64,000 nucleotides of DNA. Source: Scedosporium boydii (lineage: Eukaryota > Ascomycota > Sordariomycetes > Microascales > Microascaceae). A model generated the notes under the pieces. That model worked only from the letters and a program-made list of their open reading frames with translations, was not told the origin of the DNA and ran no database searches. The stretch spans positions 1-64,000 of the forward strand of contig NJFT01000011.1 in assembly GCA_002221725.1 (NCBI GenBank), written 5' to 3'. The position numbers were made by a program, and so were the translations under genes. Below, piece by piece: positions 61,508 through 64,000 of the stretch; within the stretch, counting starts at the first letter, position 1; the number at the start of each line of letters is the position of its first letter.

Positions 61508-62759
61508 ATGGCTCCTCGGAAAAGGCAAGCCGAGTCTAGCTCTGCCGCGCCCGTCGCCAAGCGCCGCTCGGCGCGTCAGGCTGCTGCGCAGCAACAACCT
61601 CCCACGGAGCCCATCATTGATGAATCCAGCGCGGCGAAAGTAGCAAACGCACGCAAGGGAAAGAAGAAGAAGAAGAAGAAGAAGCAGGAGGACGAAGAGG
61701 CTGACGATGACGACGCAGAAGTAAAGGAGGAGTCACGGGCGCGACGCGTCGAGGAGAAGAGGAAGAAGCAGAAGGTCAACGCGTCGGCGGCGAAACAGGC
61801 GGGCAAAGCCAAGGACGCGGACGAAGAAGACGTCAAGAAGGCGAAGCCCGTCAAGGCAAAGGCAGCAAAAACGACACGTGAGGAGAGCGGCGCCGGTGCT
61901 GGTGGGGCGTCGGGGAGGGCGGTGTCGGAGGATCCGGATCCGGATTCGTTGCCGACGCGGAACCCGGAGGTGGAGCGGCACGAGGGAGAGTGGTATTGGT
62001 TGATGAAGGCGGAGCCGGAGTCGAGGTTTGAGAATGGGATTGATGTGAGGTTTTCGATTGATGATTTGAGGGCGAGGGAGAAGCCTGAGCCTTGGGATGG
62101 TGGGTTTCTTCGTCTTTACTTGGTCTCGGGGACTTTTTCCGGTTCTAGATTTACTGACGTTGGAAATAGGGATTCGCAACTACGGTGGTATGGTGTCGCT
62201 CCTCCAGTCATGGTGTATTCGGATCCTTTATCTGGATACCTGGATTTAGGCCATGGATGCGCTGACTGACGTTCTACCATCTTTACAGCCAGGAATAACA
62301 TGCGAGCCATGAACGCTGGCGACAAATCCTTCTTCTACCACTCGAACTGCAAGGAGCCCGGCATTGTTGGTGTCATGGAGATAGTAAAGGAATACTCTGA
62401 AGATAGTAAGTCTTTACCTTCGTGGCTCTCTTCCCTTCTTTTACTCTATGTCGGTTTTCTTACGTTCCGGTTTAGAGAGCGCCCGACGTCCGGGAACACC
62501 ATACTACGACCCATCCGCCACCAAGGACAAGAACAAATGGGGCCTCGTCCACGTCAAGTTCGTCAAGAAATTCGCCGTTCCTATCACGCTCAAGGAGCTA
62601 AAGGAGATGGGCCAGGCAGGTAAGCCGCTGGAGGCGATGCAGATGATCAAGCAGTCGAGGCTTAGTGTGAGTAAGGTTGGTAAGGAGGAGTGGGAGTATT
62701 TGTGTGCACTTGCGGATAGGAAGGCGGAGGATGCTGGGCTGGAGCATGAGGTGGATTGA
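61508..62759 (+). CDS. EVE-domain protein (THYN1-like)
   Basis: Four exons (61508-62099, 62170-62184, 62289-62405, 62476-62759) give 335 residues. The C-terminal half (about 165-330) is an EVE (PUA-like) domain, the family of human thymocyte nuclear protein 1: 'EWYWLMKAEPESR', then 'WDGIRNYARNNMRAM' spanning three exons, 'GDKSFFYHSNCKEPGIVGVM' and 'WGLVHVKFVKKFAVPI'. EVE domains bind modified bases in nucleic acids in the cases studied. The N-terminal 165 residues are disordered and highly charged, with an eight-lysine run near residue 52 and other Lys/Glu blocks, consistent with nuclear location. The second exon is a 15-base microexon that supplies five residues of the core motif. Downstream lies POB3. 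Confidence 0.93.
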
Positions 62760-63382
62760 GATGAGGTGGGTTGGGGGTGCCTGGGGAGATATGTAATTGG
62801 GAGTTTCCCTTCTTTTTCTAGCAAGAAGTGAGTGTATTATACTATACTATTAATGTAATGTTACCATTGTATTCCACCATTGAACTAGAATTAGGGGTTT
62901 TCAAGGTTGATGGAAGTTGTAAGTTCAGCTTCTCTACCTGCCAGAGGATGCAATCACCAAATCACCAACCTTGTTGCTGTACTTCTCTTAGCTGCATACT
63001 CGTTAGTTTAATAAGCATATTGACGCCGCTGCTATTTTTGTGTGCAAGATTTTAGCTCGTCATAGGTACAAGGGTACACAGGTACTTGTGTACTTGGCTA
63101 CCACTCAATGTACCTTGGTACCTGACCTTTAACATTCTTTGCCTCGAACGAACAGACGCGGTTCCAACGTCCCAGTCGCGAAATTTTAATGGCCTAGTAA
63201 CTTTCTCCCTTGACCTTAACCTTACCTCTGCTTCATCGCATCCCCAACCTCACCTCTCCACACTACATCCTCAATCCATCACCTTTGCCTCACAATCACC
63301 AGCTAGCAGTCAACAAATTATTTAGCTGGATTTTCCCTTGAGTATTTTATCCTAAGAGTTAAGCTCTTTCCAGCTTCCAACC
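62760..63382. promoter_or_regulatory. EVE gene 3' region and POB3 upstream region
   Basis: No gene. A patch at 63064-63123 is packed with GTAC (for example GGTACAAGGGTACACAGGTAC), a local cluster of short palindromes in the presumed POB3 promoter. Confidence 0.5.
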
Positions 63383-64000
63383 ATGTCGATGTGAGTTTGT
63401 TCCCCGCCGCATGCGAGCTCCAGCATGCCAGCACATCTCGACCATTCGACTCTTCGAGCACCAGCCCTCCCCCGCCTCCCCCCAAATTCCATCCCTTCAA
63501 AGTGTTTCCATCTCTTCAGCAAGTTCCGAGCTAACCAAAAGCCCGTTCTACTTCCAGCGAGAGCTTCGACAACATCTTCCTCGACCTCTCCAAAGAGGGC
63601 GGCAAATGCAGATTCGCAAAGGACGGCTTCGGCTGGAAGCCCTCCCGCGGCGGCGACACCTTTACCCTTGACGGCAGCCAGATCGGAGGCGCCCAGTGGA
63701 GCCGCGCCGCGCGGGGCTACGAGCTGAAGATCCTCGACCGCACTTCGCGCGTCATCCAGCTGGACGGCTTCCAGCACGACGACCACGACCGCCTCGCCAA
63801 GATCTTCAAGAATTGGTACAGCTCCAACCTCGAGAACAAGGAGCACGCGCTGAGGGGGTGGAACTGGGGCAAGGCGGAGTTCACAAAGGCCGAGCTCACT
63901 TTCAACGTGCAGAACCGACCCGCCTTTGAGGTTCCTTACTCGGAAATATCCAACACCAACTTGGCCGGCCGCAACGAGGTGTCTATTGAATTCTCGCTGC
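63383..64000 (+). CDS. POB3: POB3, FACT complex subunit (partial, cut by window end)
   Basis: A first exon of only eight bases (63383-63390) encodes the start of 'MSIESFDNI', and the second exon opens at 63558 after a 167-base intron. About 150 residues are visible before the window ends, and no stop is reached. The sequence matches the N-terminal dimerisation and PH-like region of Pob3/SSRP1: 'SFDNIFLDLSKEGGKCRFA', 'FGWKPSRGGDTFTLDGSQIG', 'IQLDGFQHDD', 'WNWGKAEFTKAELTFNVQ' and 'SNTNLAGRNEVSIEFSL'. Pob3 pairs with Spt16 in FACT, which loosens and rebuilds nucleosomes during transcription and replication. The middle and C-terminal parts lie outside. Confidence 0.95.

Noticed and set aside
1..64000. 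CRISPR arrays, bacterial operons, rRNA genes, secondary-metabolite cluster
   Set aside because: No spaced direct repeats, no rRNA signatures, and no polyketide or peptide synthase modules are visible; the genome is eukaryotic.

Overview
The window is nuclear DNA from a filamentous ascomycete (Pezizomycotina). The evidence is short GT-AG introns of about 60-110 bases with CTAAC/CTAAT-like branch points, very short first exons, moderate GC content with pyrimidine-rich leaders, and protein families with the fungal form of each gene. A sordariomycete or leotiomycete is my guess, not a demonstrated placement. All exon joins below were made by hand from splice signals, and every complete model keeps one open frame from ATG to stop.

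Layout: 1-2.7 kb holds nothing I can support. At 2.7-3.9 kb (minus) is a four-exon membrane protein with a DUF6594-like C-terminus. From 3.9 to 12.4 kb the DNA is gene-poor, with a decayed coding remnant near 10.1-10.9 kb, a candidate small cysteine-rich protein (11.2-11.4 kb, minus) and an intron-containing tRNA-Glu(CTC). UTP10 fills 12.4-18.0 kb. A second, nearly identical tRNA-Glu lies at 18.5 kb. STM1 (six exons, plus) is at 20.2-22.1 kb. It converges on a major facilitator transporter (23.4-25.4 kb, minus), which is followed on the same strand by ARP8 (26.4-28.9 kb, minus). A proline-rich fungal protein at 29.7-30.5 kb is divergent from ARP8.

From 30.5 to 42.6 kb there is a 12 kb stretch without a supportable gene. 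It ends in the long leader of a Rua1-type zinc-binding transcription regulator (42.6-45.0 kb, plus). Another gene-poor block (45.0-54.5 kb) leads into a PHD-finger protein (54.5-58.1 kb, plus). The right end is a tandem plus-strand group: 3-isopropylmalate dehydrogenase (59.6-61.0 kb), an EVE-domain (THYN1-like) protein (61.5-62.8 kb) and the start of the FACT subunit POB3, cut by the window end.

The genes are mostly housekeeping: ribosome biogenesis (UTP10), ribosome preservation (STM1), chromatin (ARP8, POB3, the PHD protein), leucine synthesis, and regulation. They do not form a biosynthetic cluster or an obvious joint pathway. I did not find a convincing undescribed system. The most unusual items are the duplicated tRNA unit, the 15-21 base microexons, recurring intergenic palindromes, and the small cysteine-rich reading frame.
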